A stretch of DNA of 64,000 nucleotides from JANQOH01 sp965243325 (GTDB taxonomy: Bacteria; Pseudomonadota; Alphaproteobacteria; UBA7887): NCBI GenBank assembly GCA_965243325.1, contig CBDEUQ010000003.1, forward strand, positions 62,001 to 126,000, written 5' to 3'. Below are positions 57,361-64,000 of the stretch, piece after piece. Below the pieces are notes generated by a model. The model was not told where the DNA came from and searched no databases. It was given only the letters and a program-made list of their open reading frames with translations. The position numbers were made by a program, and so were the translations under genes. Each line of letters begins with the position of its first letter. Within the stretch, counting starts at the first letter, position 1.

Positions 57361-58356
57361 ATGCCACGAAATCGACGGCGTCAACGAGCGCACGTTGCCG
57401 CGCTCTCGCTCGTGTTCGCGGTCCTCGCCGTGCCGGTCGCGGCGGCCGAGCCCATGCCGGTGCGTCTCGGCATCCTCCAGTTCGGCACGGTGAACTGGGA
57501 AGTCGACGTCATCACGCACCGCGGGCTCGACGCGGCGCACGGCGTCGCGCTCGACGTGCGCCGCCTGGCGACCAAGACCGCGACGGCGATCGCGCTCAAC
57601 GCCGACGAAGCCGACATCATCGTGACCGACTGGCTGTGGACGTCGCGCCAGCGCGACGCCGGGTTCGACTACGCGTTCATCCCCTACTCCGAGGCCGCGG
57701 GGTCGCTGATGGTCCACGCCGACGGCGACATCGGGACGCTGGCGGACCTCGACGGGCGGACGCTGGGAGTCGCCGGCGGCCCCGTCGACAAGAGCTGGCT
57801 GCTGCTCCGCGCCTACGCGATCGAGACGCTCGGCCGCGACATTGCCGACGACGTGCGCTCGATCCACGGCGCGCCGCCGCTGTTGCAGGAGAAGTTCCTG
57901 CAGGGCGAATTCGACGGCATTCTCAACTTCTGGAACTACACCGCGCGGCTGCGCGCGCGCGCCGTGCGCGAGCTCGTGCGCGTGCAGGACATCCTGCCAG
58001 CGCTCGGCGTGCCGGGGCGCCTGCCGCTGATCGGCTACGTATTCAGCGAGGCGTGGGCGGACGCCAATCGCGACGCGCTCGACGGGTTCCTCGCCGCGTC
58101 GGCAGCGGCCCGCGCCATCCTGCTCGAATCCGACGCCGAGTGGGACCGCCTGCGCGCGCTCACCCGCGCCGAGGACGACGCGACCCTGGCGGCGCTGCGC
58201 GACGGCTATCGCGACGGCGTGCCGACGGCGCCGCGCGAGACGCAGGCCGCCGCGATCCGCCGCGCCTACGCGATCGTCGCCGCGCTCGGCGGTCGCGATC
58301 TCGTCGGCCGCAGTGTGGAGCTGGCGCCGGGAACCGTGTGGCACGAGGTACCGTGA
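57361..58356 (+). CDS. NitT/TauT-type ABC transporter substrate-binding protein
   Basis: A 331-residue protein with a signal peptide (about residues 1-29, VAAA-EP). Type 2 periplasmic-binding fold of the SsuA/TauA/NMT1 class: VRLGILQFGTVNWEVDVITHRGLDAAHGVALDV, LNADEADIIVTDWLWTSRQR, LADLDGRTLGVAGGPVDKSWLLLRAYA and FLQGEFDGILNFWNYTARL. It starts an operon divergent from the rRNA genes, with a TATATATAT box about 50 nt upstream and GAGGACGGA before the ATG. The stop overlaps the permease start (GTGA). Confidence 0.85.
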   Translation: MPRNRRRQRAHVAALSLVFAVLAVPVAAAEPMPVRLGILQFGTVNWEVDVITHRGLDAAHGVALDVRRLATKTATAIALNADEADIIVTDWLWTSRQRDAGFDYAFIPYSEAAGSLMVHADGDIGTLADLDGRTLGVAGGPVDKSWLLLRAYAIETLGRDIADDVRSIHGAPPLLQEKFLQGEFDGILNFWNYTARLRARAVRELVRVQDILPALGVPGRLPLIGYVFSEAWADANRDALDGFLAASAAARAILLESDAEWDRLRALTRAEDDATLAALRDGYRDGVPTAPRETQAAAIRRAYAIVAALGGRDLVGRSVELAPGTVWHEVP

Positions 58357-59123
58357 CAGCCGTCGCCGCAGCCCTTCGGGGGCTCAGCCCCGGCGCCCTG
58401 CGGGCGCTGTCCATGATCGCTCTGCTGGCGATCTGGGAGACGGCGGCGCGCATCCTGCAAATCCACACCCTGCCCGATCTGGCCACGATCGCGACGACGT
58501 TCTGGGTCGAACTCACCGAGGACGCGCTGCTCGCCGACCTCGGCATCACGCTGTTCCGCGTGCTTGCCGCCTTTGTTCTGGCGATGGCGGCGGGAACCGC
58601 GATCGGCATTCTCATGGGTTTCAGGCGCACGTTCGACCACCTGTTCGACGGCTGGCTGATCGTGCTCCTGAACGTGCCGGCGCTGGTGACCATCATCCTG
58701 TGTCTGGTGTGGATGGGCATCAACGAGGTGGCGATGATCGTCGCCGTGGCGCTGAACAAGTTCCCGAACGTCGTGGTGACGGTGCGCGAGGGCGCGAGAG
58801 CGATCGACCGCGACCTGCTGCAGGTGGCGCAACTCTTCCGCGTCGACCGCACGCGCACCTTCTTCCGCTTCTTCCTGCCGCAGCTCTACCCCTATCTGAT
58901 GGCGGCCGGGCGGTCGGGCATCGCCCTGATCTGGAAGATCGTCCTCGTCGTCGAGCTGCTCGCCGGCGACAGCGGAGTCGGCCACGAAATGCAGCTCTTC
59001 TTCCAGTACTTCGACATCGCCGGCGTGCTCGCCTACATGTTTGCCTTCGTCGTCGTCATGCTGGCGGTGGAAGTGGCCGTCGTCGAACCGCTCGAGCGGC
59101 ATCTCACGCGGTGGCGCAAGTAG
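58353..59123 (+). CDS. ABC transporter permease (NitT/TauT type)
   Basis: A 256-residue inner-membrane protein with about six helices (LSMIALLAIWETAARIL, VLAAFVLAMAAGTAIGILMGF, LIVLLNVPALVTIILCLVWMG, IALIWKIVLVVELLAGD, VLAYMFAFVVVMLAVEVAVVE). The EAA-like loop is GARAIDRDLLQVAQLFRVDRTRTFFRFFLPQLYPYLMAAGRSG. GTG start at 58353, coupled to the binding-protein gene; the next gene begins directly after its stop. Confidence 0.88.
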   Translation: MTAVAAALRGLSPGALRALSMIALLAIWETAARILQIHTLPDLATIATTFWVELTEDALLADLGITLFRVLAAFVLAMAAGTAIGILMGFRRTFDHLFDGWLIVLLNVPALVTIILCLVWMGINEVAMIVAVALNKFPNVVVTVREGARAIDRDLLQVAQLFRVDRTRTFFRFFLPQLYPYLMAAGRSGIALIWKIVLVVELLAGDSGVGHEMQLFFQYFDIAGVLAYMFAFVVVMLAVEVAVVEPLERHLTRWRK

Positions 59124-59945
59124 ATGGGCGGTCATGGCGCGCTCAGCGTCCGCATCGACCGCAAGGCCTACCGCACGAGCGCCGGCGACGGCGAGCGGCT
59201 CGCCATCGCCGGACTGGAATTCCAATCGCCTCCCGGGCAGTTCATGTGCTTCGTCGGCCCGTCCGGTTGCGGCAAGACGACGATGCTGAACATCGTCGGC
59301 GGGCTCGACACCGACGCCGACGCGCAGGTCGACATCGAGGGCGCCGGCGCCGAGGCGCGAATCTCGTACATGTTCCAGACGCCGCGCCTGCTGCCCTGGG
59401 CGACGGTGCGCGACAACGTCAATCTCGTGCTTCCGCCGGGAGAATCGCGCGCCGGGCGCGGCGAGGCGCTGCTCGAACAGATGGAGCTTGCCGACTCGCT
59501 CGACGAGTTTCCCAACCGCCTGTCCGGCGGCATGCAGCGGCGGGTTGCGCTGGCCCGCGCGTTCGTGACGGAACCCAGCCTGCTTCTTCTCGACGAACCG
59601 TTCGTCTCGCTCGACGGCCCGGTGGCGAACCGGCTGCGCGGAATCCTGCTCGACCTGTGGCGGGCGCGACCGACGACGGTTCTGTTCGTCACTCACGATC
59701 TGCGCGAGGCCATCCACCTCGGCGACCGTATCATGTTTCTGTCGCGCGGGCCGTCGCGCATCATCCTCGACACGGCGGTGCCGATCCCGCGGCCGCGCGA
59801 CCCCGAGGATCCGGCGATCGACCGTTTCCGCAGCGAACTCTTGACCGGCAACCGATCGCTGTTGCATGGGCTGGCCGGCGAAGGCGACAGCGGGGACGGT
59901 GGCGCGAGCGCGCGGGAACGACGGCAGGCGGGAGGCATGGGGTGA
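59124..59945 (+). CDS. ABC transporter ATP-binding protein (NitT/TauT type)
   Basis: A 273-residue ATPase: Walker A GPSGCGKTTM (about 48-57), Q-loop SYMFQTPRLLPWATV, signature RLSGGMQRRVALARAF (about 136), Walker B SLLLLDEPFVSLD and H-loop VLFVTHDLREA. The LLPWATVRDNV segment is typical of the taurine/nitrate/sulfonate class. Partner of the two genes before it. Its stop overlaps the next ATPase start (GTGA), so both ABC systems form one transcript. Confidence 0.9.
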   Translation: MGGHGALSVRIDRKAYRTSAGDGERLAIAGLEFQSPPGQFMCFVGPSGCGKTTMLNIVGGLDTDADAQVDIEGAGAEARISYMFQTPRLLPWATVRDNVNLVLPPGESRAGRGEALLEQMELADSLDEFPNRLSGGMQRRVALARAFVTEPSLLLLDEPFVSLDGPVANRLRGILLDLWRARPTTVLFVTHDLREAIHLGDRIMFLSRGPSRIILDTAVPIPRPRDPEDPAIDRFRSELLTGNRSLLHGLAGEGDSGDGGASARERRQAGGMG

Positions 59946-60703
59946 ACGAACGCGCGGAGGACACGGGGGGCGGGGCGGTGCTCGACGCCCGTGACGTGGT
60001 CAAGGCCTATGGGCCGAGAAAGGCGCTCGACGGCGTCGACATCGCCATCGGCGCGGGCGAGTTCGTCGCGCTGCTGGGACCCAACGGCGCCGGCAAGACG
60101 ACGCTGTTCCAGCTTCTCACCGGGCTCTTCGTGCCCGACGGGGGCAGCATCCGGGTCGCCGGCCACGACATCCGCCGCAACGCCGTGCCGGCGCTTGCCG
60201 GCCTCGGCGTGGTGTTCCAGCAGCCGACGCTGGACCTTGACATGACGGTCCGCGGCAATCTGCGGTTTCATGCCAATCTGCACGGGCTGACCGGCACCGA
60301 AGCCGGGCGGCGAATCACCGAAAGCCTGCTGCAGTCAAAGCTGGCGGACCGCGCCGGCGACCGCTCGCGCTCCCTGAGCGGCGGCCAGCGCCGCCGGGTA
60401 GAGCTCGCTCGGGCACTGATCCATCGCCCGAAACTTCTGATCATGGACGAGCCGACCGTAGGGCTGGACCCGGCAAGCCGGCGCGACCTTCTCGATTACG
60501 TGCTCGACTTGCGCGAACAGCGCTCGATGGCAATTCTCTGGGCAACGCATCTCGTCGACGAGGCCGAACAGGCCGACCGTGTCATCGTGCTGCACAAGGG
60601 CAACGTCGTCGTCTCGGGATCGCCTGCGGCGCTGGTGGAGCAAACCGGCAAGAAGGACCTGCACGACGCGTTCGTCTCTCTGACCGGAGTCGAGGGAAGC
60701 TGA
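59942..60703 (+). CDS. ABC exporter ATP-binding protein, PedA1-like
   Basis: A 253-residue ATPase of the drug/ABC-2 type: Walker A GPNGAGKTTL (about 44-53), VFQQPTLDLDMTV, signature SLSGGQRRRVELARAL, Walker B LLIMDEPTVGLD and ILWATHLVDEAEQADRV. GTG start at 59942. It is followed by a YVTN propeller, a periplasmic binding protein and an ABC-2 permease, the order described for the pedA1-A2-B-C cluster of Pseudomonas that accompanies PQQ-dependent alcohol oxidation. The name is by gene order. Confidence 0.85.
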   Translation: MNERAEDTGGGAVLDARDVVKAYGPRKALDGVDIAIGAGEFVALLGPNGAGKTTLFQLLTGLFVPDGGSIRVAGHDIRRNAVPALAGLGVVFQQPTLDLDMTVRGNLRFHANLHGLTGTEAGRRITESLLQSKLADRAGDRSRSLSGGQRRRVELARALIHRPKLLIMDEPTVGLDPASRRDLLDYVLDLREQRSMAILWATHLVDEAEQADRVIVLHKGNVVVSGSPAALVEQTGKKDLHDAFVSLTGVEGS

Positions 60704-60725
60704 AACGAGCGGAAGACGGAGAACC

Positions 60726-61715
60726 ATGCGTACACCAATCGGACGATCGTTTGCGGCCGCGGCAATGCTCGGCGCCGTCTGCACGGGCGGCGTGGAGGCG
60801 GCGGGTACCGGTTACATTTTCGTCAGCAACGAAAGCGACGACACGATCTCGGTGATCGACGGAGAGACCTTCGAGATCGTCAAGACCGTGGCGACGGGTC
60901 AGCGGCCGCGCGACATGCGCTGGAACGCCGACAAGACGCAGTTGCTGGTCGCCGCCAGCGGCGACGACCGCATCGAAATACTGGACGTCGCATCGCTCGA
61001 AATCGTCGGCAGCCTTGAGGCCGGCGAGGATCCGGAGATCTTCCACATCGACCCGTCGGGCCGCGTCCTCGTTGCCACGAACGAGGACGACAACGAGATC
61101 ACGGTCACCGACCTCGCGAGCGGCGAACAGATCCGCGTCGTCGAGGACGTGGGCATCGAGCCCGAGGGGGTGACGTTCCGGCACGACGGCGAGGTCGTCT
61201 TCGTCACCTCGGAGGTCACCAACACGGTCTTGGTCGTCGACCCCTGGGCCGGCGAGATTCTCGACGAGATCCTTGTCGGCAACCGCCCGAGACGCGGCAT
61301 CGTCACGCCGGACGACGGGGAGTACTGGGTGACCAACGAACTTGGCGGCTCGGTCTCGATCCTCGACGCCCAGACGTACGAGGTCATCGACGAGATCGTG
61401 TTCGAAAAGCGCGGGATGCGCCAGGAAGACATCAACCCGGTGGATTTCGCCATGACCCGCGACGGACAAAAGGCCTACATCACGCTCGGCCGCGCCCGCC
61501 ACGTGGCCGTGGTGGACGTGCCGAGCCGCGAGATCGAGGAATACATCCTTGCCGGCGACCGGGTGTGGGGCGCCGCGCTGACCGCCGACGAGAAATTTCT
61601 TGTCGTCACGAACGGTGCGAGCGACGACATCAGCATCATCGACACCGATCGCAACGTCGCGGTGCAGGCAGTGTCCGTCGGCCGCACGCCACACACCGTG
61701 CGCATCGACGATTGA
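60726..61715 (+). CDS. YVTN beta-propeller protein (PQQ-catabolism associated)
   Basis: A 329-residue secreted protein with a signal peptide (about 1-25) and seven YVTN-type blades. Examples are GYIFVSNESDDTISVIDGET, LLVAASGDDRIEILDVASL, VLVATNEDDNEITVTDL, VVFVTSEVTNTVLVVDP, YWVTNELGGSVSILDA, AYITLGRARHVAVVDVP and FLVVTNGASDDISIIDTD. The single-chain seven-blade design and its place between the ATPase and binding-protein genes match PedA2-like periplasmic propellers. Confidence 0.88.
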   Translation: MRTPIGRSFAAAAMLGAVCTGGVEAAGTGYIFVSNESDDTISVIDGETFEIVKTVATGQRPRDMRWNADKTQLLVAASGDDRIEILDVASLEIVGSLEAGEDPEIFHIDPSGRVLVATNEDDNEITVTDLASGEQIRVVEDVGIEPEGVTFRHDGEVVFVTSEVTNTVLVVDPWAGEILDEILVGNRPRRGIVTPDDGEYWVTNELGGSVSILDAQTYEVIDEIVFEKRGMRQEDINPVDFAMTRDGQKAYITLGRARHVAVVDVPSREIEEYILAGDRVWGAALTADEKFLVVTNGASDDISIIDTDRNVAVQAVSVGRTPHTVRIDD

Positions 61716-61720
61716 ACGCG

Positions 61721-62923
61721 ATGCGCGCGCAACGGCTCCTGGCGGCGGCGGCCGGCCTTGTGCTGGCGGCATTGACGCTGCCCGCGAGCGCGGAGGACGA
61801 TCTGCCGACGGTTGCCATCGGCTATCTCGACCTCGTCGAGGACGAGCGTTACGACGAATGGGGAATCCACCCCATCGACATCCGTTCGGCGACGGCCATC
61901 GTCGACCGTCGCCCGTGGGCGGGCGCGGCGCTTGGCCTCGAGGAGCTGAAGCGGTTCTCGCGCGTCGCCAAGGCGCACTTCGCCCTGGAGCGTCGATCCC
62001 TCGGCGGTTCGGCCGATATGGTTGCGGCGATCCGCGAGATGCTGGCCGACGGCACCGCGTTCTTTCTTCTCGACGCGCCCGACGCCGTGGTCGCCGAGGT
62101 GGCGGCGCGCACCGAGGGGCTTGGCATCGTGCTGTTCAACACCACCGCGCGGGGCGACGCACTGCGCAACGAGCTGTGCCAGCCGCACCTGTTCCACACC
62201 GCTGCCAGCCGCGCCATGCTCACGGACGCGGTGGCGCAGTATCTCAAGTCGAAGAAGTGGAACGAAGTGCTCGTGCTGCGCGGCCCGCACCCGGAAGACG
62301 TGGAAACGGTGCGCGCATTCGCGCGCTCCGCCGACCTGTTCGGGCTCGACATCGAGGACACTCGCGATTTCGTCCTCGGAAGCGACCCGGCCGCACGCGA
62401 ACGCAACGATCTCGACTTCCTCACCGGCTCGGCGAGCTACGAGGCGGTGTTCGTCGCCGACATCGACGGCGAGTTCGCGCTTGGCGTGCCCTACGCGACG
62501 CAGCGCCCGGCGACGGTGGTCGGGGCCGGCGGACTCGTGCCGCGCGTGTGGCACTGGTCGTACCTGCGCCACGGCGCGCCGCAGGTGCACGGCCGCTTCG
62601 AGCGCATGCACGGGCGGCGCATGGGCGGTCCGGACTGGGGCGCATGGATTGCCATGCGGGTCATCGGACACGGCATCGCTCGGGCGAAAAGTACCGATCC
62701 GGCGGCGCTTGTCGACACTCTGCGCGCCGGCACGCTCAGGGTTGACGGCAGCAAGGGGCCCGGCATGGGCTTTCGTGTGTGGAACAACCAGCTCCGCCAG
62801 CCAATCCTGCTGACCACGCCGGAGTGGGTCGTCGCACGGGCGCCGATCGAGGGCTTCCGCCACCGCGTCACCGATCTCGACACTCTGGGCTACGAGAACC
62901 GGGACACGGCCTGCCGCTTCTGA
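61721..62923 (+). CDS. periplasmic ABC substrate-binding protein (PQQ-catabolism associated)
   Basis: A 400-residue protein with a signal peptide (about 1-24, ASA-ED). Type 1 periplasmic-binding fold, Leu/Ile/Val-binding-like: LPTVAIGYLDLVEDERYDEWGIHP, LFNTTARGDALRNELCQPHLFHTAASRAMLTDAVAQYLKSKKW, NEVLVLRGPHPEDVETVRAFA and VFVADIDGEFALGVPYAT. Matches the binding proteins found beside YVTN propellers in PQQ-alcohol-oxidation clusters (PedB-like). The start is ATG 61721, 5 nt after the propeller stop. Ligand unknown. Confidence 0.83.
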   Translation: MRAQRLLAAAAGLVLAALTLPASAEDDLPTVAIGYLDLVEDERYDEWGIHPIDIRSATAIVDRRPWAGAALGLEELKRFSRVAKAHFALERRSLGGSADMVAAIREMLADGTAFFLLDAPDAVVAEVAARTEGLGIVLFNTTARGDALRNELCQPHLFHTAASRAMLTDAVAQYLKSKKWNEVLVLRGPHPEDVETVRAFARSADLFGLDIEDTRDFVLGSDPAARERNDLDFLTGSASYEAVFVADIDGEFALGVPYATQRPATVVGAGGLVPRVWHWSYLRHGAPQVHGRFERMHGRRMGGPDWGAWIAMRVIGHGIARAKSTDPAALVDTLRAGTLRVDGSKGPGMGFRVWNNQLRQPILLTTPEWVVARAPIEGFRHRVTDLDTLGYENRDTACRF

Positions 62924-63011
62924 CGCCCCGGCCGGGCACGGGACCTCCCCGGGGGTGCGCCGGGCCGGCCGGGTGAGCTATAAACCGCGGCGCGCGGGAG
63001 GAGACACCAAG

Positions 63012-63845
63012 ATGCAGCCTTATCATGCCATCGCCGCCCTGGCGGCGCTGAGCCGGCGCGAAACGGTCAAGTTCCTGCAACAGCGGGGGCGCCTGTTCTC
63101 GGCATTCGTGCGCCCGGCGCTGTGGCTGTTCGTGTTCGCCGTCGGCTTCCGCGGCGTCTACGGCGTCGACGCGGGCGAGCCCTACAGCCAGCGCAACGTC
63201 GATTACGAGTACTACATCCTTCCGGGCCTCACGGGGATGGTGCTGCTGTTCAGCGGCATGCAGTCGTCGCTGTCGATGGTGTACGACCGCGAGATGGGCA
63301 TGATGCGGATGTTGCTGACGGCACCGCTGCCGCGCTGGTATCTGCTCACCGCCAAGCTGCTCTCGGGGACGTTCATATCGGTCGTCCAGGCATACGCCTT
63401 CCTTCTGATCTGCGTTCCCTTCGACGTGTTCACCGGCCTTCACGTCGCGTTCAGCGACCCGTGGGGCTGGCTCTACGTGTTCCCGGCACTGTTCATCACC
63501 GGCATGTCACTGGGCGCACTGGGTCTCCTGCTCTCGGTCCACATCAAGCAACTGGAGAATTTCGCCGGCACGATGAACTTCGTCATCTTTCCCATGTTCT
63601 TCATCTCGCCGGCGCTGTTTCCGCTCTGGTACCTGATCGAAGGAGGCGCCGAGGCCGTCTACTGGCTGGCCAGCGTCAATCCGTTCACCTACGGGGTGCA
63701 GTTGATCCGCTACGCCAGCGAGGGGCAGTTCTACGGTCTCGGGGCGCTCGTGGTCATCGGCTGCACGATACTGTTCATGATCGGCGCAATCTTCGGCTAC
63801 GATCCGCAGCGTGGCTTCGTCCGCCGCGGCCCTCAGAACGCCTGA
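63012..63845 (+). CDS. ABC-2 type permease (PedC-like)
   Basis: A 277-residue membrane protein with six helices, including FSAFVRPALWLFVFAVGF, YYILPGLTGMVLLFSGMQSSLSMVYDREMGMMRMLLTAPLPRWYLLTAKLLSGTFISVVQAYAFLLI, LFITGMSLGALGLLLSV and FVIFPMFFISPALFPLWYL. YDREMGMMRMLLTAPL followed by the helix pair is the hallmark of ABC-2 exporters. It belongs with the ATPase at 59942. I chose ATG 63012; an ATG-like start at 62955 would add an unrelated basic extension. Confidence 0.87.
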   Translation: MQPYHAIAALAALSRRETVKFLQQRGRLFSAFVRPALWLFVFAVGFRGVYGVDAGEPYSQRNVDYEYYILPGLTGMVLLFSGMQSSLSMVYDREMGMMRMLLTAPLPRWYLLTAKLLSGTFISVVQAYAFLLICVPFDVFTGLHVAFSDPWGWLYVFPALFITGMSLGALGLLLSVHIKQLENFAGTMNFVIFPMFFISPALFPLWYLIEGGAEAVYWLASVNPFTYGVQLIRYASEGQFYGLGALVVIGCTILFMIGAIFGYDPQRGFVRRGPQNA

Positions 63846-63860
63846 CCCGGGGCACGAACC

Positions 63861-64000
63861 ATGCACACCACCGGCACCGGCCCCGCCTACAATTCCGTCT
63901 TCACCGACCTGATCGGAAACACGCCGCTCATTCGTCTCAAGCGCGCGTCGGAGGAAACAGGCTGCACGATTCTCGGAAAGTGCGAGTTCCTCAACCCCGG
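63861..64000 (+). CDS. cysK: cysteine synthase, 5' part only (cut by window edge)
   Basis: The first 46 codons: MHTTGTGPAYNSVFTDLIGN, then TPLIRLKRASEETGCTILGKCEFLNPG. The GNTPLIRL and GKCEFLNPG motifs (just before the PLP lysine region) are those of O-acetylserine sulfhydrylase/cystathionine beta-synthase-type enzymes. It would make cysteine from O-acetylserine and sulfide. The remainder lies outside. Confidence 0.8.
   Translation, partial: MHTTGTGPAYNSVFTDLIGNTPLIRLKRASEETGCTILGKCEFLNP

Overview
The window looks like a chromosomal segment of a GC-rich alphaproteobacterium, most likely Rhodospirillales-like. The support is an rRNA operon in the order 16S, tRNA-Ile(GAT), tRNA-Ala(TGC), 23S, 5S, tRNA-fMet, a 16S gene with alphaproteobacterial signatures, aerobic-type cobalamin genes (cobK, cobC), a TRAP transporter and PQQ-alcohol-oxidation-type transport genes. 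No phylogeny could be run, so the order-level placement is an inference.

Left chromosomal part (1-11.1 kb): a Slam-like outer-membrane protein; a biotin carboxylase; cobK; glcD-glcE (with no glcF beside them); an alternative ribosomal protein L36; and a tightly coupled minus-strand operon dctP-dctQ-dctM-cobC-lipoprotein. Its genes overlap by 4 nt, except at dctP/dctQ, where a triplicated 20-bp repeat has pulled the two apart.

Island (about 11.27-51.7 kb): a composite mobile region between dctP and the 3' end of tRNA-fMet. The outer parts look like the backbone of a mobilizable element: a twin pair of tyrosine recombinases, a DUF3800 protein, zinc-ribbon-repeat proteins interrupted by a serine-recombinase transposon, SSB and a DUF2493 protein on the left; a MobF relaxase-helicase, a toxin-antitoxin pair and a large serine recombinase whose reading frame runs into tRNA-fMet on the right. 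No type IV secretion or coupling-protein genes are present. Between them lie two smaller units in tandem (about 26.2-36.7 and 36.7-45.1 kb). Each begins with its own pair of tyrosine recombinases and carries restriction/defence-like cargo: an MmeI-like type IIG enzyme broken by an IS256-family insertion plus a cyclase-like protein in the first; a type IIG enzyme, an Mrr endonuclease, an unknown partner and HigBA in the second. The three borders of these units carry a repeated module: two short hairpins whose sequences differ but whose pairing is kept, around a constant ACACCTGCC. I regard this as the most interesting signal in the window.

Right chromosomal part (51.7-64 kb): the rRNA operon on the minus strand with a recognisable promoter, then a divergent plus-strand operon of two ABC systems: a NitT/TauT-like importer, followed by an ATPase, a YVTN beta-propeller, a binding protein and an ABC-2 permease in the order of the ped/PQQ-alcohol-oxidation-associated exporter. 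The window ends inside a cysteine synthase gene.
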